A DNA stretch of 64,000 bases from Aquanectria penicillioides. Lineage: Eukaryota; Ascomycota; Sordariomycetes; Hypocreales; Nectriaceae. Below, piece after piece: positions 23,808 to 35,043 of this stretch; within the stretch, counting starts at the first letter, position 1; each line of letters opens with the position of its first letter. Made by a program: the position numbers and the translations under genes. The stretch is taken from contig PYIU01000002.1 of the NCBI GenBank assembly GCA_003415625.1, positions 3,534,001-3,598,000 on the forward strand, given 5' to 3'. A model generated the notes under the pieces. That model did no database searches, was not told the DNA's origin, and worked only from the letters and a program-made list of their open reading frames with translations.

Positions 23808-24375
23808 ATGGCTTGTAAGTAGGATAATTTGGGTCGCTTTCAATCACTCCCTGACCGACGTCCCAGCCATGTTTCGCACCTCAGCAGAGCTCCAGCATGC
23901 TACGGCAATCCCGGCCGGCATCTCGGCGTCCAAGGCTGTCGAGATGCTCCACGACCATGAGTTTTTCCTCCACTGCGATCCTCACATGATCAATTTTGAG
24001 CTCATCCCCACACCATCGGACCCTGAGCCCACGCCTCCAGAGGATCGTGAGGTTAGCCCTATCGCATCACCAAAGGTCTACACCGTAACCGACAGGGTCC
24101 ACACCCTTCCTGCAGGAATCTGGGACTCGGATGTTGTTAGCACTTATGAGTTTTTCAACCTGGAGCGGGGCGTCTTCATCAGGCTACGAAGTCCATTGAG
24201 CGTGATGATGGAAACCGTGTGGCACATAAGGGAAACAGAGGATGGTGGTTCTGAGATGGTGGAGGATGTTATCATCACATGTTCAAGGCTTCTGATTGGC
24301 GTCGTCAAGGGCACATGCGAGTCTGGATGGGTGGATATTCACGGCAAGATGATTGGAAAGCTGAAGGAGCCATGA
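23808..24375 (+). CDS. DUF7053-like fungal protein, function unknown
   Basis: Predicted two exons: 23808-23814 (7 nt, ATGGCTT) and 23867-24375, encoding 171 aa. The 52-nt intron has a perfect GTAAGT donor, a CTGAC branch and a CAG acceptor, and joins in frame to a second methionine at 23869. That ATG is the alternative start and gives 168 aa. The protein begins with a conserved-looking stretch (FRTSAELQHATAIPAG) followed by a 'LHDHEFFLHCDP' segment and ends in an antiparallel, beta-rich half. This looks like the fungal DUF7053 family, small proteins thought to fold like SRPBCC lipid-binding domains. The assignment is from memory of the pattern, so it is tentative. It has no signal peptide or membrane segment. 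It is convergent with the receptor gene. Confidence 0.75.
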
Positions 24376-24638
24376 GCCGCACATGCAATGCTTGAACCTT
24401 AGAGAGCTAGAACAGGATCCCGATAGATTATTCATTTTTATACACCCACCCGCAGCTAAAATCTGACATAGTATCCTAGAATGCTGCCTTCCCGGCTATC
24501 TCTATCTAACAATCGAACTTTCGTAGCTCGCACAGCGACCAATCCTAGTAACGTCCCGTCACTACCAAGGGTCACTGCCGAGCTGGGTATCAAGAAACAC
24601 AAGACCAATAAACAACCAATAACCGTAGCACCCCGACC

Positions 24639-26138
24639 TTATAAAACCCTTCTAGTATCCCTTTCTCCACTGTTGATGGACGGCGTTTCGCTTCTGGAAG
24701 GATCAGGGAATCTCGGATCCTTTATTTGATCAATCTCCACGGCGACGGTGGTGACAACGTCCATCTGAATGGCCAACTCATTCTGTGCAGCGCCCCTCAA
24801 TGACTCCTGGCTGATGGTTCGGGTTCGTGAGTGAAGTCCCTTGCCGCTTGAGTGATCGCCTCCTCCGAGCCGCCACCATCCACCAACTCCAACCCCTCTC
24901 GAACGAGATTCACCACCTTCAATCCAAATTGTATTGCCGTACCGTCCGGCGGGGGTGCGCATGAAGGCGAATGTATCAAGACCAGTGTCTTCAATATTGA
25001 TGTCATTCGTGGATGAGAAAACGATAGTGTGGCGCGTAGTGCCGAAAAGGATGCAATCGAAAGATCCGTTACATGCGATGAGGGTCCCCGCGAAGCAATA
25101 GTAGCCAATGGGCACATGAGCACCAGCCATGGTCGCAATACGGCCGATGGCGAGAGGGAGTGTACACAAGACATAGATGATGGGGTAACTCAAAAAGGCT
25201 GGGTTGTGATCCAGCCTGAGTCTTGGCTGGTCCTCCCCTGGTTTGCCTGCTCCGGCTCCGGCTCTCCAGCGCAGCGAAAAGTAGATGGAGACGTAAAGGG
25301 TGCTCGTGGTAATCAGGGAGACAAAGATGAATATGTAATGAGTTAGGAGTCGGAGATTCTCATACGCGCTGTTGATCCAGCACTTCGTTTCCGGTCAGCA
25401 AAAGAATCGGTCATGTGTTAATCGGCGGGTACATACCCAGGGACCGGCCCGAACATAGTATCCTCCAACACCTCTGCCGTTATGTGTTGCCAGCAGCGGG
25501 ATGCCCGAAAGGCAATAAACGAAGATCCAGATAGCCACAACAATGGCGTAGAGGACCTTTTGAGGCGGTCGGTATCCCTTGACAACTGATAGATATGTGT
25601 GGATAGCGATGGCCGTAATGAAGAGACTCGAGGACAAATCTCCATTGGAGTCGAAAAACCCTTGGACAAAGCATGTTGGCGTCTCGACAAGAATGCCTCC
25701 CTTGCGGATCCAAGTGATACTTAGAAGGAAAGCAGTTGCTTGATGCATGTCGGCAATGATAAGGTTGTAAACGAGGATGAGGAACTGGTTCGGGTGATTC
25801 TTCCTGGCTGCCGCCTCTATGCGCCGTACGCTTTGGCTGTGAACGGCCTTGTTCGATTCGCCCTGAGGCCCGTAGGCTCCATCTTCGAAGGTGAAGTCGG
25901 TGATTGGTTGCGGATCAGGGATGTTTCTGGTGATGTTGTTTGCACGAGATCGCCCTCGAAGGTGCCAAGACACCAATTTGAATGTCAAGTATAGGAAGAG
26001 CGAAGCGGTTAGCAGAAAAGAGAGGATGGCAAAGGCCGAAATGGCCATCAATCCATTGCGAAGGTTCGATGGAAGAGGGTCGACACTGCCATTCTCTGGA
26101 TGGGTTCTGAGAAATTCCTCATCGGGAGACGCCATCAT
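24639..26138 (-). CDS. Seven-TM G-protein coupled receptor, Git3/cAMP-receptor-like
   Basis: Two exons on the minus strand: 26138-25437 and 25382-24639, encoding 481 aa. The 54-nt intron has a GTATGT donor and an AAG acceptor and lies between the Trp and Cys of the second extracellular loop (AGPW then CWIN). Seven hydrophobic segments are visible: SAFAILSFLLTASLFLYL, LVYNLIIADMHQATAFLL, the segment after CFVQGFFDSNGDLSS, AIVVAIWIFVYCLSG, YIFIFVSLITTSTLYVSIY, IIYVLCTLPLAIGRI and CFAGTLIACNGSFDCILFG. The YENLRLLTHY stretch and the TM2/TM3 pattern resemble the fungal Git3-type nutrient receptor and cAMP-receptor-like classes. The tail of about 130 residues is cytosolic and Ser/Arg-rich. The ligand is unknown. 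Confidence 0.85.
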
Positions 26139-28802
26139 GACGGGTGTTCACGAGCATTGACGACGACGGTTACGGGAATTGAAGGGGGCAAATGTTGTTA
26201 AGTAAAATATGGAAGACGGGAAGAAGAAAGGAAGAAACAGAACCTTCGACAGGATCATGCTCCTTGCATATCGGTTTTGGTCCATTGGCGTAAGACGAAC
26301 GCAATCCATACATGTCTTGATGATGCTTGTCCCTGTCTCCTGTGTGGGGACCACTAACGGGCATTCACCATTGATAGAGTCCACTAGAGTGGTAGGGTAT
26401 ACGAGCTGACGATGCTAATAGCATCCTATCATAGCTATCGAATCCAACACTATGCCACAGTGGTAAGGTAAGATATCCTATCAATGCAGACGCATGCCGT
26501 ACATGGACCAGCAGCCTACGCCCAACGTCTACTGTAGCGACCAACGCCTAGCGACCCCGGCCGGGCTAGGGGCGGGCTGCGCGTGGCTGACTCGTGCCAG
26601 ATCCGTGCCGCTGGCGGGAATAAGAGATCGCCCAGCGGGGGCGTCAGACTAAAGGAACAGGCTAGCTAGCCGAGGTGATATTGTCCACACAGCAGGCGTG
26701 CTAGTCTGAGATGGCTTCCCTCTGGCGCCTGGGGTTGGAATCAGAAACAGAAAGGAAACGGCAGATAAAACGCCATGTGCCGAAAAGAGCAAGTCAGCGA
26801 CATAGCGATTACTGTTAACCATTAAGCATAAGACACGCACTCAATTGACCGAGCCTGCAGTTTTGAGACTGGATGCCTTTCAATCTCGAGCAGACTACTT
26901 TATTCACTCCTTTGCATCGGCGGTGTTTGGAGTTGAAGGATTTGAACTCAATATCAGGAGATGCCGAATTCCGGTGGATCGAACTGACGCAAGCGTGTTT
27001 CTCCAACAGGAGTGGGAGGAATCCCTCTAGTGCCACAGATCAATAACATATTTAGCTCCCTCACAGTCGAGAGTGATGTGGCATCGGTGACGAGCGGGAC
27101 CAACGGATGGTTGTGCGTAGGAGCAATCTTCCTAACTACCACCAGCGGACGGAAAAATGCAGTGACTGACGCCCGTCCTCCACCTAGACACACAGGCGGG
27201 AAAGCTCTCAGATGTTGCGTGTGTTTCGAGCCTTGTCCTTCTGGGGAAGGTCTGCGTCGGAAGTCGTTTGTTTCGGGTGGTCAAGGCGTCGGCAGATCCG
27301 CCAGCCAGCGGAATCTGGAAGTGGACAACTGACTAAGTTATAGATTACGGAGCACGCGCAGTTCAAATCCATACACCACCGTGGCATGATTGCGATCCCT
27401 TGGTTCGCTGAGCGATATGGGTGAATCTAATTTGTCTGCCCTAGCCTCGTTGAAAAGGATTCTTATTTGCCACGCGAGGCTTCGGTATATGAACCGCCAT
27501 CTAGTTTCCGTCTCTCGGTGAGAACAACCATGGGGCTGGCATAGTGATCTGGGGGGAGCCGTGGTCCTTGATGGCGCCAGCACTAGCAAATACATCCGGC
27601 CGGAGAAGCCCGCGCATTGACTTATGACAGGGACAAGCACTTCTCGGCCGAGACGAAAGGAAAGGAAAAGAAAGGTCTAATAAAAAAAAAAGGACGTCGG
27701 CATGTTGCGTCGTCCTCGTTGTTTCGCGACAGGCACCAATGCTCAGTCCTCTCAGCCTCCAAGGCTGCGGTTGGCCGCCTAGTCGATGCAGCGAATCAGT
27801 GACTAGCGAGCCTGGTTGTTGTGATACCATGTGCCACAATGAGTCAACATTTGGGACGCAGGTGATAGAAGAGAAGAAGAGGTTTCTTGTTGATCTCGCT
27901 CAGGTATAAAATGCCGTCTTCTCTCTCCCAGCTCGCTTTTTTTTCTCTCTCTCTCTTCTCCTTAGCTCTCTGCCATTATGGCTAGAATCGAGTGTAGTAT
28001 CTGTTCTTGTTCAGGTTAACCCCTGTTCAAAGGCCAATCCGGCCTCACAAGTTAACATTTATTTTTGGCGTTTATTAGGGGAGCTTTGGTCTGCGCTTGC
28101 GTAGCCAGGGCTGCCCGTCCGTGTCCTTGGTATTACACTGTCTCCAAGGGACGCGGTATTGTCCATGCTCGCCCCTTCATTACATGTACGCTGGGTGCAC
28201 TAGCGATGTGAAGAAGGGCGCCACCAGATGGGACGTTGGGTCTCGCATAGCCTGGTCACCTAATCCAAAGTCTTGAAATAGAGACTGTGGCATGATCACG
28301 TGCTCCATATATCTCACGGGCTTCATTTTCCCCAATGGGTTTGTACTCGTCGCGGCGATTGTAACAGGAAACCTTCGTGACGGTCTGCTGGTTTCAACAC
28401 CGTATCAGAATGCTGATGTAAACGCTCATGGCGGTCGCAGCCCGTAAGACAGTAGAAGCCCAACATCAGCCACACTTGGCACCTTCCCCAGACCCTTCGC
28501 ACCGCCACGTCACTGCACCACCCCAATTGGCCACCGTTCTTCAATGGGGGGCTCGTGCGTCGCAAGACAACAACGCCCCTTTCGAAACCGTGGTGATGAC
28601 TTCGACATCTGAACAGCAAACAAACGCCAGCCGACAACACAAGTCTCACCTTCTCAGATTCACGGCTGGCCGCCAGAACCGCTGACACTTGCGTGCATCG
28701 TTTCTCAGAATGTAAGGCGAGGAAGCCGGCCTCTGATCAACGTATTGCCCCACCAGCAGTCTTGTGCCCACCCCGGGCCTCAGTCTTGGGCCATTGATCA
28801 TC
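26139..28802. other. Long divergent intergenic region
   Basis: Spans 2.7 kb between the receptor and kinase start codons. Open frames are short and mutually overlapping. A TATA-plus-CT-rich promoter-like module at 27905-27980 leads only to a frame of 13 codons. A GTTCAAATCC near 27360 mimics a tRNA B box but has no matching stems. Confidence 0.45.
27905..27911 (+). promoter_or_regulatory. TATA box without an assigned gene
   Basis: TATAAAA is followed at a normal distance by a pyrimidine-rich, leader-like run with CTCTCTCT and then an ATG in good context at 27978. That frame closes after 13 codons. The nearest real gene, the GCK kinase, starts 890 nt further on. Confidence 0.35.
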
Positions 28803-31121
28803 ATGGCCTCCCTCCAAGTCGGAGGACCAGACCTTTCGGTCACTAAGCAAAAAGCCATCGACGATGCAAAGAAGATGCAAAAGATCGTCACGGAGCAGTG
28901 CTCTAAGGCCGGAAAGGACCCTCCCCAGTACCGCCTCTCCGAGCTCATTGGCAAGGGCAGTTTCGGTCGTGTCTATAAGGCCACCTCCTTGACGACAAAC
29001 CAGCTGGTCGCGGTCAAAATTATCGACATTGAAGAGAGCGATACTGTGAACCCAAAGCTGGCCGACACCTACAGCGACTTACTCAAGGAGATCAACGCTC
29101 TTAAATTGCTGAGCGATAGTGGCGCCAAAAACGTTAACCATGTCATCGAAGCCCTTCCAGTTGGCCAATCCATGTGGATGATCACCGAGTACTGCGCTGG
29201 TGGAAGTGTTTCCACGCTCATGAAGCCGAGTTCGCCAGGAGGACTGCAAGAGAAATGGATCATCCCAATCCTGCGCGAGGTGGCCGAGGCCGTCTTCTGG
29301 GTTCATGGACAAGGCATCATTCATCGAGATATCAAGTGTGCAAATGTTCTTGTGACTGAGACCGGAAACGTCCAGCTCTGCGATTTCGGTGTTGCCGGCG
29401 TCATCGAAACTAAGTTTGATAAACGATCTACTGTCATCGGAACGCCTCATTGGATGGCTCCAGAACTCTTTGACTCTTCAGCTTCCTATGGCACTGAAGT
29501 TGATATTTGGGCTTTCGGTGCCATGGTCTATGAGATCGCTTCAGGTCTGCCGCCAAACGCCGTACCAGGCATGGATTTCGGCAGGTTAGGATCGTATCTC
29601 AAACAGCACACACCCCGCCTTGAAGGCGATCAATATTCCCAAGGTCTGAAGGATCTAGTCGCATATTGCCTAGAGGACGATCCCAAGAAGCGTCCCATTA
29701 TCCAGCAGGTCCAGCGTCACCGGTATATCCACAACACTCATGAAGCATATCCAGCGTCGACACTGGCTCATCTTGTTCGAGGCTACAAACTGTGGGAAGC
29801 CCAAGGTGGTGTCCGCAAGTCTCTCTTCTCCGTTGGAGGAGCCCAGGGGCCTTCTGACCTTGCTTCGAACGCATTCGAGAACGATGAGTGGAATTTCAGC
29901 ACAACTGCCGCATTTGACCAGCAAGTATTCAAGAACGGTGATGCTCAAGCGGTGTTCGATGTCTATGGTTCAAATGTCGATTTCACGCTGGACATGTTTG
30001 ATGAAACCTCTAAACCTCAAAAGCCGAAATCGCGTCGACGACCTCCACCTCATCTTCCTTCGGTCAAGGCACCGCTAGAGAAACTCTTTGATCCCAATAC
30101 CATCTCCAATTATGAGGATAATTCCCGTGCATACTATGGACGGCCATTCCCGCCACCAGCCTCGGCATCCGATCTTCCATTACGAGATGATTCATCCCAA
30201 TCTCCCGGAGTCAGAGAGTCCCTAATCGATCTTGATGCATCATTGCATGGAAGCGATCTGTCAGAGTTCGTGGATATGAACACAATTCGGGCTGGCGACC
30301 CGAGGGCGTCTACTGACTACGACTTCGGTGACGCTCACTACGTGAGACCTCCTAACAGCGACCCAGCAGATCTCAGCAACAACCGGCGAACCCAAGACTG
30401 GAAATTCCCGTCAATGGCACCTCCTGCTTCTGCAAATCCGGAAATGTTTCGATTTCCGTTCAACAATGATGACTCGGGACCTCACACCAGCCGTCTTATT
30501 CATGCTCCTGCTGAGCCGCTCCAGCCGCCTAATCAGTTTAATGACCTCACAGTGCCCCAGCAGCCTCTGAACAACCGTGCATCGGCGGGTAGTCTGATTG
30601 ACTTGGATATGAGTTTTCCTGATCCCATCACAGACTATCCTAGACCGTCCACATCACACTCCGATGTTGGCTCTATCGCGTCAGAGGTCGGTGGGGCGAA
30701 CCCATTCGAACTGGAGAAGCACGCATCACTTTACGTGATGCCCTCCAACATGCGAGAGCCGTCAATTTATGTATCCGACGACTCTGAGTTTGCAAACGCC
30801 ATTGCTGACATCTCCCTGAACGGAACTCAAATCCATGAACCTCAACCTCAGCTTCAGCAACAGCTTCCCCTGCCGCCACCCTTACAAAACCAACAGCCTT
30901 TGAACAATCCGCCTCCAAACGAAAGACCATACTCTCTCAGTGATTTTGCGGATACAGATCCAGAGTTCCTGGCCCCTCAGCCGTCCACCATGCCGGAACC
31001 TCCTCGCGCCCCCAACCCCTTCAGGACCGGCAACCCTTACCACTCCAGGAGGATTTCCCCCGCCCTTTGCAGTTCCAGGCATTCCTCCCCCCTGCCCCCG
31101 CCCCTCCAGCACCCCAAGTAA
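28803..31121 (+). CDS. Ste20-family germinal-centre (YSK/MST-like) protein kinase
   Basis: Single exon; as the sequence stands it encodes 772 aa. The N-terminus is a 40-residue helix. The kinase domain has the GKGSFGRVY loop (50-58), Lys72, HRDIKCAN (174-181), DFG (194-196) and GTPHWMAPE (213-221), which is the Ste20/GCK activation-segment signature. The rest is a proline- and serine-rich tail without a PBD/CRIB box, so it is not a PAK. Close relatives act in septation and polarity signalling (SIN/MST or YSK types). Which one this is was not decided. In this sequence the frame ends at TAA 31119-31121. A strongly coding segment (HIKEELRRMAMSLGDHLSHA) continues in a frame lacking one base, to TAA at 31277-31279. 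With one extra base the gene would give 825 aa. The break lies in the Pro/C-rich stretch at about 31040-31115. Confidence 0.9.
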   Translation: MASLQVGGPDLSVTKQKAIDDAKKMQKIVTEQCSKAGKDPPQYRLSELIGKGSFGRVYKATSLTTNQLVAVKIIDIEESDTVNPKLADTYSDLLKEINALKLLSDSGAKNVNHVIEALPVGQSMWMITEYCAGGSVSTLMKPSSPGGLQEKWIIPILREVAEAVFWVHGQGIIHRDIKCANVLVTETGNVQLCDFGVAGVIETKFDKRSTVIGTPHWMAPELFDSSASYGTEVDIWAFGAMVYEIASGLPPNAVPGMDFGRLGSYLKQHTPRLEGDQYSQGLKDLVAYCLEDDPKKRPIIQQVQRHRYIHNTHEAYPASTLAHLVRGYKLWEAQGGVRKSLFSVGGAQGPSDLASNAFENDEWNFSTTAAFDQQVFKNGDAQAVFDVYGSNVDFTLDMFDETSKPQKPKSRRRPPPHLPSVKAPLEKLFDPNTISNYEDNSRAYYGRPFPPPASASDLPLRDDSSQSPGVRESLIDLDASLHGSDLSEFVDMNTIRAGDPRASTDYDFGDAHYVRPPNSDPADLSNNRRTQDWKFPSMAPPASANPEMFRFPFNNDDSGPHTSRLIHAPAEPLQPPNQFNDLTVPQQPLNNRASAGSLIDLDMSFPDPITDYPRPSTSHSDVGSIASEVGGANPFELEKHASLYVMPSNMREPSIYVSDDSEFANAIADISLNGTQIHEPQPQLQQQLPLPPPLQNQQPLNNPPPNERPYSLSDFADTDPEFLAPQPSTMPEPPRAPNPFRTGNPYHSRRISPALCSSRHSSPLPPPLQHPK

Positions 31122-31573
31122 TGGAGGGCCAGGCGTCTTCCGAGCACATCAAGGAGGAGCTTCGTCGCATGGCCATGAGTCTCGGGGATCACCTCAGCCA
31201 CGCGAACACCTATTTATCAGGATTACCTGTCCGGCGAGCCAGCACAACAAGATTGGAGCCGGTTGGTGATGTGACTTAAAATCTATCCCATATAGCAGAT
31301 CCGGCGAAATTGAGCAGCAACGTACTGATGAAAAACGGTTAGCATGGTCAGGATTTTCGGCAGCGATTGCATGATGGGGTAAAGGAGGCTAGCAGCATGT
31401 CCTAATAAAATGGACTGGATTTGGGACTATGGAAGGCGTTTATTTATGCCATTTATGACGTAAAAGTGATAGCCACACAGCGATTATTGAGAAAGATTGT
31501 TTTTTTGTTTTTTTTTCATTTTCAAAAACTCCTCTACCCGAACCTCGTGTAGCACTCATCTATTCTTATCCAT

Positions 31574-34500
31574 TTAGGCGAACCCGATCATATCCCCCAT
31601 CAATAATGCCCGGTACTTCTCGATTGCCTCTCCTATCTTAATGAGAACACCTGCAGCGAGCATTTTGACTTCATTCTCCTCCCCGCCATCGTCACCTCTC
31701 GTTCTCTCGAACACAAGGGCCACCCACTCTCGAGTTTCCACAACTTCCCTGCCCTGGCTTTCGCATAGCCGCCGCATATCACCGCCATTTACCTCCAACA
31801 GGGAAGCCATGGCAACCAACCAACCCTTCATGGCGCTAACGTCACCTAAGACATGGACCCTCACCGCCAGCAAGAGATCCCAGAGTTCGGCTGTCAACTG
31901 CGGCAGAGAAAGGGTGGAGGGACCGGCAGAATGGATGATGATACCAAGCGTCTGGAGGTATAGAGACAAAAGGGCAGGGTTGAGGATGAGAGGTTTTGAT
32001 GATCGAAGGGCCAGCTGGAAGTGCGCTGTGAGCGGCAAGAAAAACCCTGCGGCGAGCAGAGCAGCCGTGGTATTTGGAATGGCGCGGACCCTGGGTTTTG
32101 CCTTGGTAGTAGACTTGTATCTAGCAGTGAAGCTCTGGAGCTTGAGAACATCAGGGCCTGTGTTAGAGTCCGCAGCCTCGGCAGCTAGAGGGGCAAGGAA
32201 CGAAGCAGTGAGAGACTGAGTGATGTTGTCGAGGGCGTTGGATGGGAGAGCCTTGAGTTGGGAGGAGGGTAGAGGATTATTCTCTCTCGGCGACTCTAGG
32301 TACAGTCGTTCCATCTTTTCAGGTAGTCGTTTAGACGGAAAAGAAGCCGCCGATTGGTACTGTGACGCTTCAAAACCAGCAAGCTCGCGCGCGGACAAGC
32401 CTAAAGTGATGAGCACCGAAGTCCGCTGAGAAAGCGAGTAATCACCCTCAAAGAATGTTCGCGCAAACCATGGCGCCATGGTCTTGGGCTGCGAAACAAC
32501 TAGCGCGATCATGCCTTGCATCCGCAAGTTGTTGAAATCGTCAATCTCAAACTTGTCTTGGAGTCCCACGAGTAACCCGGCGAGCTCATCGGCGTGGGAG
32601 CTAACCTCGGTGCCGTAGTTGGCCTTGCGGCGGATGAGCACGGGGGCTGTTTGAACAGCCAGTTTCTGTTTGTCGTATGATTCAGAGTCTCGGAGGAAGG
32701 TGATCAAGTCGCGGATATACACTGGTGGCTTTGGTTTATTGCGCTGCACCAGAGTTGCATCCTCATCAGAGTCCTCAGGATCTGAGTCCTTAGCATAAGG
32801 GACCAGGTCATCTTCGTCATCATCCTCGGAGGAATCAATCTCCTGAATGATGGCCTTTGGTTTGAGGGTCGAGATCGCCGGCTTTGGCATTGGCCTTTGT
32901 TTCTTGACGACTGAATTGGACTTTTGGCCCACAGCCTTTCGAGGTTGCGATATTGTTTGTTTAGGGGTCTCAGACAGAATCAAATCAATCGGTCCAGGCT
33001 CATCAGAAACGTGAATGAGCTTCTTTAGCGTTTGTGCTTCTTCAGTGTCTGTTTCTTCCATGTGGAAAACCAACTTCGTTTCTTTGTTGTCTATGAGCGC
33101 AGATAAAGCCTCGCCGACAACAAGTCCAAGAAATCGAGCTCTGACCTGGGTTGCCCCGATTCGATTGGAGATTGCACTCATATATGAACCAGTTCTCAGG
33201 AGCATTGCTAATTTGATGGGCGATATCCTGTGGACATAGCCCGCTGCAAGAAGTAGAACTTCGGTATGAACTGCTTGGGCGTTAGAACTAATTGATTCCT
33301 AAAACAAATTTCATCCGTACCATTTTGTTGCAGCATTGCAGCATGCTTAATGTAAAGCTCGTCACCAAATTGGGAAACACTTTTCGAAAGTACGGTAGTG
33401 ATTGCTTCTCTGTCCTGCGCTAACGCTGCAAGAACAGCACGTCGAATGCCTATGCCATTGCCAAGGCCAGCTCCCGAAGATGAGGCGCACCAGCTGATCA
33501 GCAAGCTTTTTCTTGTCTCATCGTTCGAAACCACGTTTTTGACAATGGTTGCGACTGCGGAGACCATCTCGTTTGGTGAAATGCCCTCCAGGTCAAGGTG
33601 AGCTAGAAACTTATCTGAGAGATGCTGTAGCAAGATGTTCAAGATCTTCTTCGTGTTACGGGGTTGCGAAAAGGCAACAGTTATGAAACTGGAGCAAAAG
33701 TTTCCTTTGGCAAGAAGGAGTTCGTCGGTGACGATTTTGATGAGTGTTTCTGCAAAGGACTTAGTGATGGACAAGGAAGGCGAACTGATGATTTACCTGA
33801 GTGGTTTAGTGACAGGGCTTTGTTGAAAAGATCGGAGCAGAACATTGATTCATTTTCTTTAGGAAGCATTTTGGCCCAAGCAGTAATATTACGGCCAATC
33901 CATAGGCTATACTTAGCACCATCAACAATCCATTGGCTCTCTAAGCGTAATTCGTCACGCTCCATGATAGACAAGGCCTCGGCAGATATGGAAATGGTTT
34001 GGCCGTTGCTGAGAAGAGAGATCAGCTTCTGGGATTGGACCTTCTTGATTGAGGGGCTGGGGAGCCCCTGTGTGGAAGACAACCAGATGTTGTGGATGGC
34101 ACTGTCGCCATGGAGTAGAGTAGCAAGTAAATCCAAAAGAACTTTTAGATTAAGAGACACATGGGTGCCCTTAACATCCTTGCCACCAGCCCGGGATTCA
34201 AGTATCAAGACTTTGATTTGAGCGATAGTAGCGTTGAGACCCGTAACGCTACGGAGGCAACTGAGAAAGAGCTCGGCATCTCGAGACCTCGGTTCCTCTG
34301 CCTCGTCGCCATCGCCAGAAGAGCCTTCGAGTAGCAAAGTCCAGTAGTTGGGAGCGATTTCAGAGACAAGGGTGTTCACAATGCCGGCACTTTTAGGGCC
34401 CGGGACGTGGAATCGGAAGCCGTCTGGAGTTGCTTTGTCGTTGGAGAGAAACTTGAGAACGGCGATGAGTTCGGCATAGCTCGGTTGGCTCCTGAGAAGG

Positions 34501-34646
34501 TCCAAGGCGTCATCAGCCGAGGCAACTGATTGGCCCCTTTTGGGCGCGGCTGTCGAAGCAGTCGGCTTGACTTCTGTCAAAAGCGGCTCAGGCTGGATTC
34601 TGGGCTTGAGATAGGTGGTGCTGACTGGGGTGAGCAGTTCATCCAT
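31574..34646 (-). CDS. TEL2: Telomere length regulation protein TEL2
   Basis: Three exons on the minus strand: 34646-33797, 33749-33321 and 33243-31574, encoding 982 aa. Introns are 47 and 77 nt long with GTAAAT and GTACGG donors and CAG acceptors. Exon junctions restore NHSETLIKIV and LQQNAGYVHRISP. Exon 1 starts at ATG in the context GCAACCATGG, reading MDELLTP. The protein is mostly alpha-helical. An acidic Ser/Asp/Glu stretch (SSEDDDEDD) lies in the middle, at the place where Tel2 proteins are phosphorylated by CK2 to bind Tah1/Pih1, and the C-terminal half carries the telomere_reg-2 type repeats. By family it forms the TTT complex with Tti1 and Tti2, which helps Hsp90 fold PIKK kinases such as TOR, ATM and ATR. 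Confidence 0.9.
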
Positions 34647-35043
34647 GGTTGCGGTGTTGCCAGTGCGCAGTCTCTTTTCAGGACATGTTCGAGGGATGTT
34701 TGGGAATGGGAATTCGAAGGGATTTCCAACTGGATAAAGCTCCCCCAAAAAGGTGGTTGAATAGCCAAGTAGGTTGGTTCGAAGACGAAGAACAAGACGC
34801 CGCCAAAGTGGGTGCCGAAACTCCTAAGTTAATAGGCAGCTCCCCACACCGAGCAGCAACCCCACCTTCACCTCCTACTCACCGAAGCAGCAGCACCGCG
34901 TAGCTTATGACGCCGCTCCTCTCTCAGTGCACGGATCTCACTTCGGAGCTGCTCATTGCTCCTCCCAACACCACATCCTCCCCGTGTCTGCCTGCCACGA
35001 GCCGTCCCGCTGAATTCACCACCAAAACGCTCCTCTCTGCAAG
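34647..35043. promoter_or_regulatory. Divergent TEL2 / UBA3 promoter region
   Basis: Only about 400 nt separates the two ATG codons, so the genes share a bidirectional promoter region. No TATA box is evident. Confidence 0.5.

Noticed and set aside
27340..27380. GTTCAAATCC, a tRNA B-box look-alike
   Set aside because: No A box or pairing stems at the required distance.
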